Assembly: GCF_905212195.1 (NCBI RefSeq)
Contig: NZ_CAJMDQ010000094.1
Span: 1 to 6,800, forward strand
Source of the DNA: an uncultured Anaerotignum sp.
GTDB lineage: Bacteria; Bacillota; Clostridia; Lachnospirales; Anaerotignaceae
DNA: 6,800 bases
Reading direction: 5' to 3'
The translations under genes and the position numbers were made by a program. Below the pieces are notes generated by a model, which was not told where the DNA came from, ran no database searches, and was given only the letters and a program-made list of their open reading frames with translations. Below, in pieces: positions 1 through 5,550 of this stretch (position 1 is the stretch's first letter; every line of letters begins with the position of its first letter).

Positions 1-57
1 AACGATGGGGCCGGAGCCGATAATCAGAATTTTTTTGAGGTCAGTTCTCTTTGGCAT
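1..57 (-). CDS. carB: Carbamoyl-phosphate synthase large subunit, N-terminal fragment (5' end of gene only)
   Basis: Only the first 19 codons are in the window; the gene continues beyond position 1. The minus strand reads MPKRTDLKKILIIGSGPIV, which is almost identical to the conserved N-terminus of CarB/PyrAB (E. coli starts MPKRTDIKSILILGAGPIV). The IIGSGPI stretch is the start of the first ATP-grasp synthetase half. The ATG (57-55) is preceded at 9 nt by a full AAGGAGG Shine-Dalgarno (67-73, minus). CarB makes carbamoyl phosphate from bicarbonate, ATP and ammonia delivered by CarA, for pyrimidine and arginine synthesis. It follows pyrC after a 56-bp AT-rich gap with no terminator hairpin, so I infer cotranscription. 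carA is not between pyrC and carB, although carA usually directly precedes carB. Identification is firm despite the short length. Confidence 0.9.
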   Translation of the reverse strand, partial: MPKRTDLKKILIIGSGPIV

Positions 58-113
58 ATTGTAATTCCTCCTTAAGAATTATATATATAAAATTTCCTAG
101 TTACCTGAATTTA

Positions 114-1403
114 TTATAATATGGTTGTTTTCCGGCTGTCCAGATTTTCTTCCCATACAGGAATACCTTTGTACATGGTCAGTTTGCATCTGCCGGATAC
201 TTCCCAGCCGGTGAAAGGTGTGCTTTTGCCCATGGAGCAGAACTCCGCAGGGTCAATGGTGTATGTTTCGTTCAGATCGTACACAGTCAGGTTGGCAGGC
301 ATGCCAACAGCAAGAGGTGTGCCGATGCCGAAACGTTTGGACGGATTTGTGTGCATCAAATCGATGAGCATATTTAAGGTAAGAACTCCTTTTTTCACCA
401 GATTGGTGTACAAAATGGGGAAGGCTGTTTCCAGTCCTACGATACCCATCATGCTCTTTTCCAGACCTTTGCTTTTTTCCTCAGCGGAGTGAGGGGCGTG
501 GTCGGTGGCGATCATGTCGATGGTGCCGTCCAGAATGCCTGCGATGAGGGCATCCTGATCTGCTTTGCTGCGCAGAGGGGGATTCATTTTGAATCTGCCG
601 TCCTCCTGCAGGTCCATATCAGTCAGTACCAGATAATGAGGGCCTGTTTCGCAGGAAACGGGAAGCCCTTCTTTTTTCGCCTGACGGATGAGTTCCACGC
701 CTTCTTTGGTGGAGATGTGGCAGACATGATAGTCACATCCGGTTTCTCTTACCAAAGCGATGTCGCGTTCGATCTGTTTCCATTCACTTTCAGAACAGAT
801 ACCTTTGTGTCCGTGCTGCGCACAATATTCGCCTGCATGAATATAGCCGCCATTGAGCAGTTCATTGACTTCGCAGTGTGCGGCTACCATTTTGTCAAGT
901 TGTTTGATTTTTTTCATGGCCTGACGCATCATTTCGTCACTTTGTACACCTCGTCCATCATCGGAAAAGGCACAAACATGAGGTGCCAGTGCATCAAAAT
1001 CCGCAAGAGCTTCGCCTTTTTCACCATAGGTGATGGCACCATAAGGCAGGACTTCAATCAAAGCGGTTTTTTCGATGGCTTCCAGCTGAGGTGCCAGTGT
1101 TTCGGCACAATCGGGCACTGGATTCAGGTTTGGCATCGCGCAAATGGTGGTGTAACCGCCGTGTGCTGCCGCCTGTGTACCGGTACGGATGGTCTCTTTA
1201 TAAAAAAATCCCGGTTCTCTCAGATGCGTATGAACATCAATGAAACCGGGAAAGATAGCGAAACCTTCCAAATCGAAAACAACGCTGCCTTTTGTGGGTG
1301 CGGCGGAAGAAATATCGGTAATGATACCATTGTTGACAAATACGTTGGATTTTACAAATTCGCCCTGCATAAATACGTTTGCATTGGATAAAATGTAGTT
1401 CAA
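114..1403 (-). CDS. pyrC: Dihydroorotase, class I (TTG start)
   Basis: Amidohydrolase-superfamily dihydroorotase, which cyclises N-carbamoyl-L-aspartate to dihydroorotate in pyrimidine synthesis; cytosolic. The product is 429 aa, the usual length for the class I family (B. subtilis PyrC is about 428 aa). Visible metal and substrate motifs, numbered from the TTG: D56-V-H58-T-H60-LREPG (zinc HxH plus the substrate arginine), the DDG at 148-150, H176 in AAHCE, H229 in CHIS, and D301 in ATDHAPH (catalytic Asp). The NPPLR motif is at 274-278. I chose the TTG at 1403-1401 because AAAGGAG lies 9 nt upstream and the protein then begins LNYILSNANVF, the normal first strand. A longer in-frame ATG at 1493 falls inside the promoter -35 box, so it cannot be on the transcript. 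It is first in a minus-strand operon with carB and diverges from the purine operon. Confidence 0.96.
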   Translation of the reverse strand: MNYILSNANVFMQGEFVKSNVFVNNGIITDISSAAPTKGSVVFDLEGFAIFPGFIDVHTHLREPGFFYKETIRTGTQAAAHGGYTTICAMPNLNPVPDCAETLAPQLEAIEKTALIEVLPYGAITYGEKGEALADFDALAPHVCAFSDDGRGVQSDEMMRQAMKKIKQLDKMVAAHCEVNELLNGGYIHAGEYCAQHGHKGICSESEWKQIERDIALVRETGCDYHVCHISTKEGVELIRQAKKEGLPVSCETGPHYLVLTDMDLQEDGRFKMNPPLRSKADQDALIAGILDGTIDMIATDHAPHSAEEKSKGLEKSMMGIVGLETAFPILYTNLVKKGVLTLNMLIDLMHTNPSKRFGIGTPLAVGMPANLTVYDLNETYTIDPAEFCSMGKSTPFTGWEVSGRCKLTMYKGIPVWEENLDSRKTTIL

Positions 1404-1412
1404 TGTATTTCT

Positions 1413-1419
1413 CTCCTTT
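1413..1419 (-). promoter_or_regulatory. Ribosome binding site that fixes the pyrC TTG start
   Basis: The minus strand reads AAAGGAG here, followed by 9 nt and TTG at 1403. This is the only good Shine-Dalgarno near the 5' end of the frame. It decides for a TTG start over the upstream ATG at 1493 and over the internal Met at residue 12. Confidence 0.85.
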
Positions 1420-1464
1420 CTTCTGTCTGCATGGTTGTTATATATTTCTTTACAAATTGTCAGT

Positions 1465-1493
1465 AGTATATCATAGGGATTTGGCTCTGTCAA
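1465..1493 (-). promoter_or_regulatory. Sigma-A promoter of pyrC-carB
   Basis: On the minus strand, TTGACA (1493-1488) is followed by a 17-bp spacer and TATACT (1470-1465). The -35 box matches consensus at 6/6 and the -10 box at 5/6, with ideal spacing. Transcription should start near 1458, giving a leader of about 55 nt. That is too short for a PyrR-type antiterminator/terminator leader, and I see no PyrR-binding sequence or terminator in it. If pyrC is regulated, it is more likely at initiation or by start-site choice (inference). Confidence 0.85.
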
Positions 1494-1526
1494 GCATTTC
1501 TTTCCGAGAAAATTCTTCCCCCTTCA

Positions 1527-1556
1527 TTGACAGGAAATTGGAAAATGTGTTAGACT
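1527..1556 (+). promoter_or_regulatory. Sigma-A promoter of the purE operon (extended -10)
   Basis: TTGACA (1527-1532), an 18-bp spacer, then TAGACT (1551-1556), preceded by TG one base upstream (1548-1549), so an extended -10 element. The -10 is 4/6, and the TGn motif and perfect -35 compensate. The start site should be near 1563, about 10 nt before the first paired base of the riboswitch at 1574. This fits a promoter dedicated to the riboswitch leader. It is back to back with the pyrC promoter, with 33 bp between the two -35 boxes. Confidence 0.78.
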
Positions 1557-1573
1557 GAACTTGTCAAATAAAG

Positions 1574-1819
1574 CGGTTTTCTGTAACTGACGGATTGGTG
1601 GGAGACCACAGGGGAGCAGAAAATCGGAATTTTTTCTAAGCAGTGCAGTACTGCCTGGCGGATTTTTTATAATTGCCGGGCTTAACAGAATTTCTTCGGT
1701 CTGTTTCTTCTGCATGATGGTGGTCGGCGGTGTTTTTGATGAATGGAAATATCGCTTTTTTGCTGTCAATGAGGAGAAAAGAAGGAAAGCGTGCTGCTTT
1801 TTGTCGACCGTCTGGGCAG
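1574..1819 (+). promoter_or_regulatory. ZTP (pfl) riboswitch upstream of purE, with an unusually long internal linker
   Basis: This aptamer class senses ZTP/ZMP (AICAR nucleotides), the alarm for low 10-formyl-THF. The 5' subdomain: P1 of 10 bp, CGGTTTTCTG (1574-1583) with CAGAAAATCG (1617-1626); the internal CTGACGG (1587-1593); hairpin P2 GTGG-GAGA-CCAC (1598-1609); then GGGGAG (1611-1616). The 3' subdomain: GTCGACCGTCTGGGC (1803-1817), which matches my memory of the GCCGACCGUCUGGGC end of Clostridium and Fusobacterium ZTP aptamers. P3 forms from 1801-1805 with 1815-1819, including two G-U pairs. The pseudoknot is exact: GACGG (1589-1593) with CCGTC (1808-1812). Position, target gene and an overlapping terminator all agree. 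The odd point is the separation of about 170 nt between subdomains; known aptamers are usually well under 120 nt in total. Class assignment rests on recognised motifs, not on a covariance search. Confidence 0.83.
1627..1800 (+). other. Structured linker inside the ZTP riboswitch, no gene
   Basis: This 174-nt stretch lies between the two riboswitch subdomains. I see no supportable gene in it. It holds several local hairpins: GCCTGGC (1653-1659) with GCCGGGC (1675-1681), 7 bp with one G-U and a 15-nt loop; AACAGA (1684-1689) with TCTGTT (1700-1705); and AAAGC (1786-1790) with GCTTT (1796-1800), which ends just before P3. The palindrome GCAGTACTGC (1645-1654) overlaps the first hairpin. Stacked hairpins could bring the two subdomains closer together; this is inference. 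Confidence 0.5.
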
Positions 1820-1855
1820 TCCTGTTTCCGCCAAGGAATCAGACTGTCCTTTTTT
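1814..1855 (+). terminator. Leader intrinsic terminator controlled by the ZTP riboswitch
   Basis: The base stem is GGGCAGTC (1814-1821) with GACTGTCC (1842-1849), 8 bp with one G-U. Above it, after a one-base bulge at 1822, come TG/CA, a T-T mismatch, TTCC/GGAA and the loop GCCAA (1830-1834). Six T residues follow (1850-1855). It ends 44 nt before the purE ATG. Its first four stem bases (1814-1817) include the 3' strand of riboswitch helix P3, so P3 and the terminator cannot both be complete. Ligand that stabilises P3 should therefore block the terminator and turn the operon on, as known for other ZTP switches. Confidence 0.85.
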
Positions 1856-1899
1856 GCGTCTGCAAATGGAATTTGTATTATTTTTGAGGAGGTTTATCC

Positions 1900-2394
1900 A
1901 TGAAAAAAATCGGTATTGTAATGGGCAGCGACAGTGATCTTCCTGTATTGGAAAAGGCAATGACAACACTGGGCAAATTTGGTGTGCCTTATGAAGTGCA
2001 TGTATATTCTGCACATAGAACACCTGTAGAAGCAAAAGAGTTTGCACAGCAGGCAAGAGCCAACGGCTTTGGTGCCATCATCGCGGCAGCAGGCAAGGCA
2101 GCTCATCTGGCAGGCGCCATTGCAGCCAACACAACATTGCCTGTTATCGGCATTCCTGTAAAATCCTCTACACTGGACGGTCTGGATGCACTGCTTTCTA
2201 CCGTACAGATGCCCGGCGGCATTCCCGTTGCAACTGTAGCCATTGACGGCGCAGAAAACGCGGCTCTGCTGGCAATCCAGGTACTGGGTGCATCTGACGC
2301 AGAACTGGCAGCAAAACTGGATGCAGCCAGAGCAGAAGCAGCAGCAAAAGTACTGGAAAAGAACAAAGCAGTGGAAGCAAAATACAACCACTGA
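1900..2394 (+). CDS. purE: 5-(carboxyamino)imidazole ribonucleotide mutase / AIR carboxylase catalytic subunit
   Basis: PurE, 164 aa, the full length of the family. Class I enzymes convert N5-CAIR (made by PurK) to CAIR; class II carboxylate AIR directly. Visible motifs: phosphate-binding GSDSDLP (9-15), SAHRTP with catalytic His39 (37-42), AAAGKAAHLAG (62-72), and QMPGGIPV (103-110). The AAHL of the third motif points to class I, but a lysine replaces the second glycine of the usual AGGAAHLPG and alanine replaces its proline. GAGGAGG (1886-1892) lies 7 nt before the ATG. The C-terminal 35 residues are Ala/Lys/Glu-rich and probably helical. It is the first gene of the operon, 76 bp ahead of purF. 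purK does not follow it, so the mechanistic class is open. Expression is expected to depend on the leader terminator. Confidence 0.96.
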   Translation: MKKIGIVMGSDSDLPVLEKAMTTLGKFGVPYEVHVYSAHRTPVEAKEFAQQARANGFGAIIAAAGKAAHLAGAIAANTTLPVIGIPVKSSTLDGLDALLSTVQMPGGIPVATVAIDGAENAALLAIQVLGASDAELAAKLDAARAEAAAKVLEKNKAVEAKYNH

Positions 2395-2432
2395 TATCAT
2401 ACATACGAAATAAACACAGATACAAAAGAACC

Positions 2433-2450
2433 CCTGTCAGAAAAGACAGG
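2433..2450 (+). other. Small hairpin in the purE-purF gap
   Basis: CCTGTC (2433-2438) pairs perfectly with GACAGG (2445-2450) around the six-base loop AGAAAA. No T-run follows, so it is not an intrinsic terminator. It ends six bases before the purF Shine-Dalgarno AAGGAG (2457-2462). It could slow 3' decay of the purE message or set the start of a processed purF transcript; both roles are guesses. Confidence 0.4.
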
Positions 2451-2470
2451 CGGAACAAGGAGCTGGAAAA

Positions 2471-3922
2471 ATGAATAAGATCCATGAAGAATGCGGCGTT
2501 TTTGGTGTATATGCCAAGGAGAAAACATCCGTTGCATCTACGGCATATTACGGTTTGTTTGCCCTGCAGCATCGGGGACAGGAAAGCTGTGGGATTGTAG
2601 TCAACGACGAGGGCGTGTTCACATATCATAAGGACGGCGGTCTGGTCAATGATGTGTTTACCCCGGCAGTGATGGAGCATCTGGGGGAAGGAAACATGGC
2701 AGTGGGTCATGTGCGCTATGGCACAACCGGCGGCGGTGGCAGAATCAATGCCCAGCCTATCGTTGTGAACCATGTGAAAGGGGCAATGGCTCTGGCACAT
2801 AACGGCAATCTGGTTAATTCCTTTGAACTGCGGCGGGAACTGGAGCTGGAAGGTTCCATTTTCCACACCACCAGCGATACAGAAGTCATTTCCTACATCA
2901 TCACCAAGGAACGGCTGAAGGCACCTTCCATCGAGGAGGCGGTCAATCAGGCAATGTATCGCATCAAGGGGGCTTACTCTCTGGTGGTCATGTCTGCAAC
3001 CAAGATGATTGCGGCAAGAGATCCTCATGGATTCCATCCTCTCTGCTATGGCGTCACAAAAGAAGGGACTTACGTCATTGCTTCGGAAACATGTGCCTTG
3101 GACGCAGTCAGCGCAGCCTTTGTGCGGGATGTGGAACCCGGTGAAATCGTGGTCTTTGACGGCGATGAAATCCGCACCATTTCCGACCATATGGGTGAAG
3201 CAGAGAAGCATTTGTGTATTTTTGAACATATTTATTTTTCCAGACCCGATTCCAGAATCGACGGCGTCAGCGTACATCGTGCCAGAGTAACGGCAGGTGC
3301 CTGTCTTGCCATGGAACATCCCGTACAGGCGGATGTTGTCATTGGTGTGCCGGATTCCGGTATCGACGCAGCCATTGGATATGCCAGACAGTCTGGTATT
3401 CCTTATGGCATGGGATTTATCAAGAATAAATATATCGGTCGTACCTTTATCGCGCCGGGACAAAAGGCGAGAGAGGATAAAGTAAAGATCAAGTTGAATG
3501 TAATATCAGAAACCATCAGGGGAAAACGTGTGGTCATGGTGGACGACTCCATTGTCAGAGGTACAACCTCTGCAAGAATCGTCAAACTGCTGCGGGAAGC
3601 AGGGGCAAAAGAAGTCCATGTCCGTTCTTCCGCACCGCCGTTTTTATTCCCTTGTTATTACGGAACAGATGTGGATTCCCAGGAAAACCTCATTGCGGTG
3701 AACCATACCATGGACGAGATTCGGAATATCATTGGTGCGGACAGCATCGGCTATCTGAATCTGGACCATCTGGGCATGCTCATGGGCACTCCCAAGGGCT
3801 GCGGATATTGTGCCGCCTGCTTTGATGGGAATTATCCCACAGAAGTTCCTACAGAAACGTGCAAGAACAGATTTGAAGGCAAGCTGAGCGAAAGGAGCAA
3901 CAATCATGAAAAGTCAAAGTGA
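2471..3922 (+). CDS. purF: Amidophosphoribosyltransferase (glutamine PRPP amidotransferase), Fe-S type
   Basis: This enzyme catalyses the committed step of purine synthesis: PRPP plus glutamine to phosphoribosylamine. The product is 483 aa, close to B. subtilis PurF. The N-terminal Ntn glutaminase has nucleophile Cys8 in EECGVFG, so a seven-residue propeptide MNKIHEE must be removed. Other glutaminase motifs are LQHRGQES (32-39), HVRYGTTG (80-87) and AHNGN (109-113). The C-terminal phosphoribosyltransferase half carries the PRPP loop VVMVDDSIVRGTTS (354-367). Cysteines at the places of the B. subtilis 4Fe-4S ligands are C249 (before the EHIYFSRPDS block), C395 (FPCYYG) and the C444-x2-C447-x2-C450 cluster, so this is the oxygen-sensitive Fe-S type that suits an anaerobe. 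AAGGAG lies 8 nt before the ATG. The 3' end overlaps purM by 17 nt, which implies translational coupling. Confidence 0.98.
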   Translation: MNKIHEECGVFGVYAKEKTSVASTAYYGLFALQHRGQESCGIVVNDEGVFTYHKDGGLVNDVFTPAVMEHLGEGNMAVGHVRYGTTGGGGRINAQPIVVNHVKGAMALAHNGNLVNSFELRRELELEGSIFHTTSDTEVISYIITKERLKAPSIEEAVNQAMYRIKGAYSLVVMSATKMIAARDPHGFHPLCYGVTKEGTYVIASETCALDAVSAAFVRDVEPGEIVVFDGDEIRTISDHMGEAEKHLCIFEHIYFSRPDSRIDGVSVHRARVTAGACLAMEHPVQADVVIGVPDSGIDAAIGYARQSGIPYGMGFIKNKYIGRTFIAPGQKAREDKVKIKLNVISETIRGKRVVMVDDSIVRGTTSARIVKLLREAGAKEVHVRSSAPPFLFPCYYGTDVDSQENLIAVNHTMDEIRNIIGADSIGYLNLDHLGMLMGTPKGCGYCAACFDGNYPTEVPTETCKNRFEGKLSERSNNHEKSK

Positions 3923-4943
3923 AAGCTATAAAGCTGCAGGTGTGGATATTACCGCTGGGTATCAGGCAGTGGAACTGATGAAAAAACACATTGCAAGAAC
4001 CGTAACAGCAGGTGCAATGTCCGATATCGGCGGTTTCGGCGGTCTGTTTGAAATGGATCTGACAGGCATCACAAAACCTGTACTGGTAAGCGGTACTGAC
4101 GGCGTTGGTACAAAACTGAAACTGGCGTTTTTGATGGACAAACATGACACCGTAGGTATCGACTGTGTAGCTATGTGTGTCAACGACATCATTTGCTGCG
4201 GCGCAAAACCTCTGTTCTTCCTGGACTATATTGCCGTAGGCAAAAACTTCCCTGAAAAAGTGGCTGCCATTGTTTCTGGCGTAGCAGAAGGCTGTGTACA
4301 GTCCGGTGCTGCTCTCATCGGCGGTGAAACAGCAGAAATGCCCGGTTTCTATCCCGAAGACGAATACGATCTGGCTGGTTTTGCAGTAGGTGTTGTAGAC
4401 AAAGACAAAATTCTGGACAACAAAACCATGGAAGCTGGTGACGTTGTTATCGCGCTGCCTTCCAGCGGCGTACATTCCAACGGTTTCTCTCTGGTTCGCC
4501 GTGTATTTGATGTGGAAAACGCAGACATCAAAACACCTCTGGCAGAACTGGGCGGCAAATCCCTGGGCGAAACACTGCTGGCACCTACAAAAATCTATGT
4601 AAAACCTATGCTGGCACTGTTCGAAGAAGTGAAAGTAAAAGCAGTTTCTCATATCACAGGCGGCGGCTTCTATGAAAACATCCCCAGAAGCATCCCCAAA
4701 GGCTTCGGTGCGAAAATCGACAAGAGCGCACTGCGTATTCCCCCCATCTTCAAACTGTTGGCGGAAAAAGGCAACATCCCCGAACGTGACATGTTCAACA
4801 CATTCAACATGGGCGTTGGCATGAGCGTTGTAGTTGCCAAAGCAGACGCGGAAAAAGCACTGGAAATCCTGAAAGCAAACGGTGAAGACGCTTACATCAT
4901 GGGCGAAATCATTCCTTCCGAGGAGGGCGTGGTGATATGCTGA
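3906..4943 (+). CDS. purM: Phosphoribosylformylglycinamidine cyclo-ligase (AIR synthetase)
   Basis: PurM closes the imidazole ring: FGAM plus ATP gives AIR, the substrate of the PurE step. The product is 345 aa, the same as E. coli PurM. Motifs: SGTDGVGTK (62-70), the signature ATP/phosphate loop; CVNDI with Asp94 (91-95); GGETAEMPGFY (139-149); SSGVHSNGFSLVR (186-198); and a later HITGGGFYENIPR block. The ATG lies inside the end of purF with AAAGGAG (3891-3897) 8 nt ahead. The 3' end overlaps purN by 7 nt. Codon choice is strongly biased to ACA for Thr and CCT/CCC for Pro, with no CCG, which suggests the gene is native and well expressed. Confidence 0.98.
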   Translation: MKSQSESYKAAGVDITAGYQAVELMKKHIARTVTAGAMSDIGGFGGLFEMDLTGITKPVLVSGTDGVGTKLKLAFLMDKHDTVGIDCVAMCVNDIICCGAKPLFFLDYIAVGKNFPEKVAAIVSGVAEGCVQSGAALIGGETAEMPGFYPEDEYDLAGFAVGVVDKDKILDNKTMEAGDVVIALPSSGVHSNGFSLVRRVFDVENADIKTPLAELGGKSLGETLLAPTKIYVKPMLALFEEVKVKAVSHITGGGFYENIPRSIPKGFGAKIDKSALRIPPIFKLLAEKGNIPERDMFNTFNMGVGMSVVVAKADAEKALEILKANGEDAYIMGEIIPSEEGVVIC

Positions 4944-5545
4944 AAACAAAAATCGCAGTTTTTGTTTCCGGCGGCGGCACCAATTTGCAGGCATTGATCG
5001 ATGCTCAGAAAAGCGGCATCCTGCAAAGCGGCGAAATCGCCTTGGTACTTGCCAGCAACCATAAGGCATATGCCCTGACAAGAGCGGCAGAAAACAACAT
5101 TCCTTCTGCTGTGGTTGTCAGAAAGGAATTTGATTCCCAGCTGGCTTATGAAGAAAAGGTCAAAGAAGTACTGAAAGAATACGGTATTGAACTCATCGTT
5201 CTGGCAGGCTTCATGTCCATTCTCAGTGAAAACTTTACTTCCGCTTTCCCGAAGCGGATCATCAATATCCACCCCTCTTTGATCCCTTCTTTCTGCGGAA
5301 AAGGGTATTATGGTCTGAAAGTCCACGAAGCGGCTTTGGCTTATGGGGTGAAGGTAACAGGGGCAACGGTGCATTATGTCAATGAAATCCCTGATGGCGG
5401 CGAAATTCTCATGCAGAAAGCCGTTGAGGTCAAAGACGGAGATACACCGGAAGTGCTCCAGCGCCGTGTCATGGAGGAAGCGGAATGGATTCTGCTTCCT
5501 CGTGCCACAGAGCAGGTTTCCAAAGAATTGCAGAAAGGAAGATAA
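4937..5545 (+). CDS. purN: Phosphoribosylglycinamide formyltransferase (GAR transformylase)
   Basis: The folate-dependent PurN transfers the formyl group of 10-formyl-THF to GAR, giving FGAR. The product is 202 aa, slightly shorter than E. coli PurN (212 aa). Motifs: the phosphate-binding loop FVSGGGTNLQAL (9-20); the catalytic block NIHPSLIPSF with Asn110 and His112; and HYVNEIPDGGEI with Asp153, matching the Asn-His-Asp triad of E. coli. The ATG sits in ATGCTGA, where TGA is the purM stop. GAGGAGG (4920-4926) inside purM lies 10 nt upstream, so its translation is probably coupled to purM. It needs the same folate cofactor whose depletion raises ZTP, which fits the riboswitch upstream. Confidence 0.97.
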   Translation: MLKTKIAVFVSGGGTNLQALIDAQKSGILQSGEIALVLASNHKAYALTRAAENNIPSAVVVRKEFDSQLAYEEKVKEVLKEYGIELIVLAGFMSILSENFTSAFPKRIINIHPSLIPSFCGKGYYGLKVHEAALAYGVKVTGATVHYVNEIPDGGEILMQKAVEVKDGDTPEVLQRRVMEEAEWILLPRATEQVSKELQKGR

Positions 5546-5550
5546 TTTTC

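Noticed and set aside
489..1391. A 300-codon plus-strand open frame opposite pyrC
   Set aside because: PyrC motifs are all present in the other strand with correct spacing; the plus-strand translation has no motif and no ribosome site.
1404..1458. PyrR-type attenuator in the pyrC leader
   Set aside because: The predicted leader is only about 55 nt with no terminator hairpin and no sequence like the PyrR-binding loop.
1651..1661. TGCCTGGCGG-like stretch as a nearer 3' half of the ZTP aptamer
   Set aside because: It lacks a CCGTC/CCGCC element able to pair with GACGG at 1589-1593, whereas 1808-1812 pairs perfectly and adjoins the terminator.
1786..1803. AAAGC-GTGCT-GCTTT hairpin followed by Ts as a second terminator
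   Set aside because: The stem is only five strong pairs and the Ts are mostly inside it. More likely a linker hairpin next to P3.
1714..1887. A 57-codon plus-strand open frame in the purE leader (possible leader peptide)
   Set aside because: No Shine-Dalgarno before its ATG (upstream is pyrimidine-rich), and it runs through riboswitch P3 and the terminator. The residues show no family pattern. Coincidence is the simpler explanation.
1557..1899. Guanine (purine) riboswitch, as found before purE in B. subtilis
   Set aside because: The three-way-junction hallmarks of that class are not visible, while the ZTP signature is complete.
1524..2056. Minus-strand open frames of 81 and 96 codons opposite the leader and purE
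   Set aside because: They lie antisense to the purE promoter, riboswitch and coding start, have no recognisable motifs, and lack supporting ribosome sites.
2198..3463. A long minus-strand open frame (421 codons) opposite purE and purF
   Set aside because: Its translation is Cys/His-rich and unlike any family I know, and it is antisense to two well-conserved enzymes. It is a shadow of their codon bias, as is the 410-codon frame at 3849-5081 on the minus strand.
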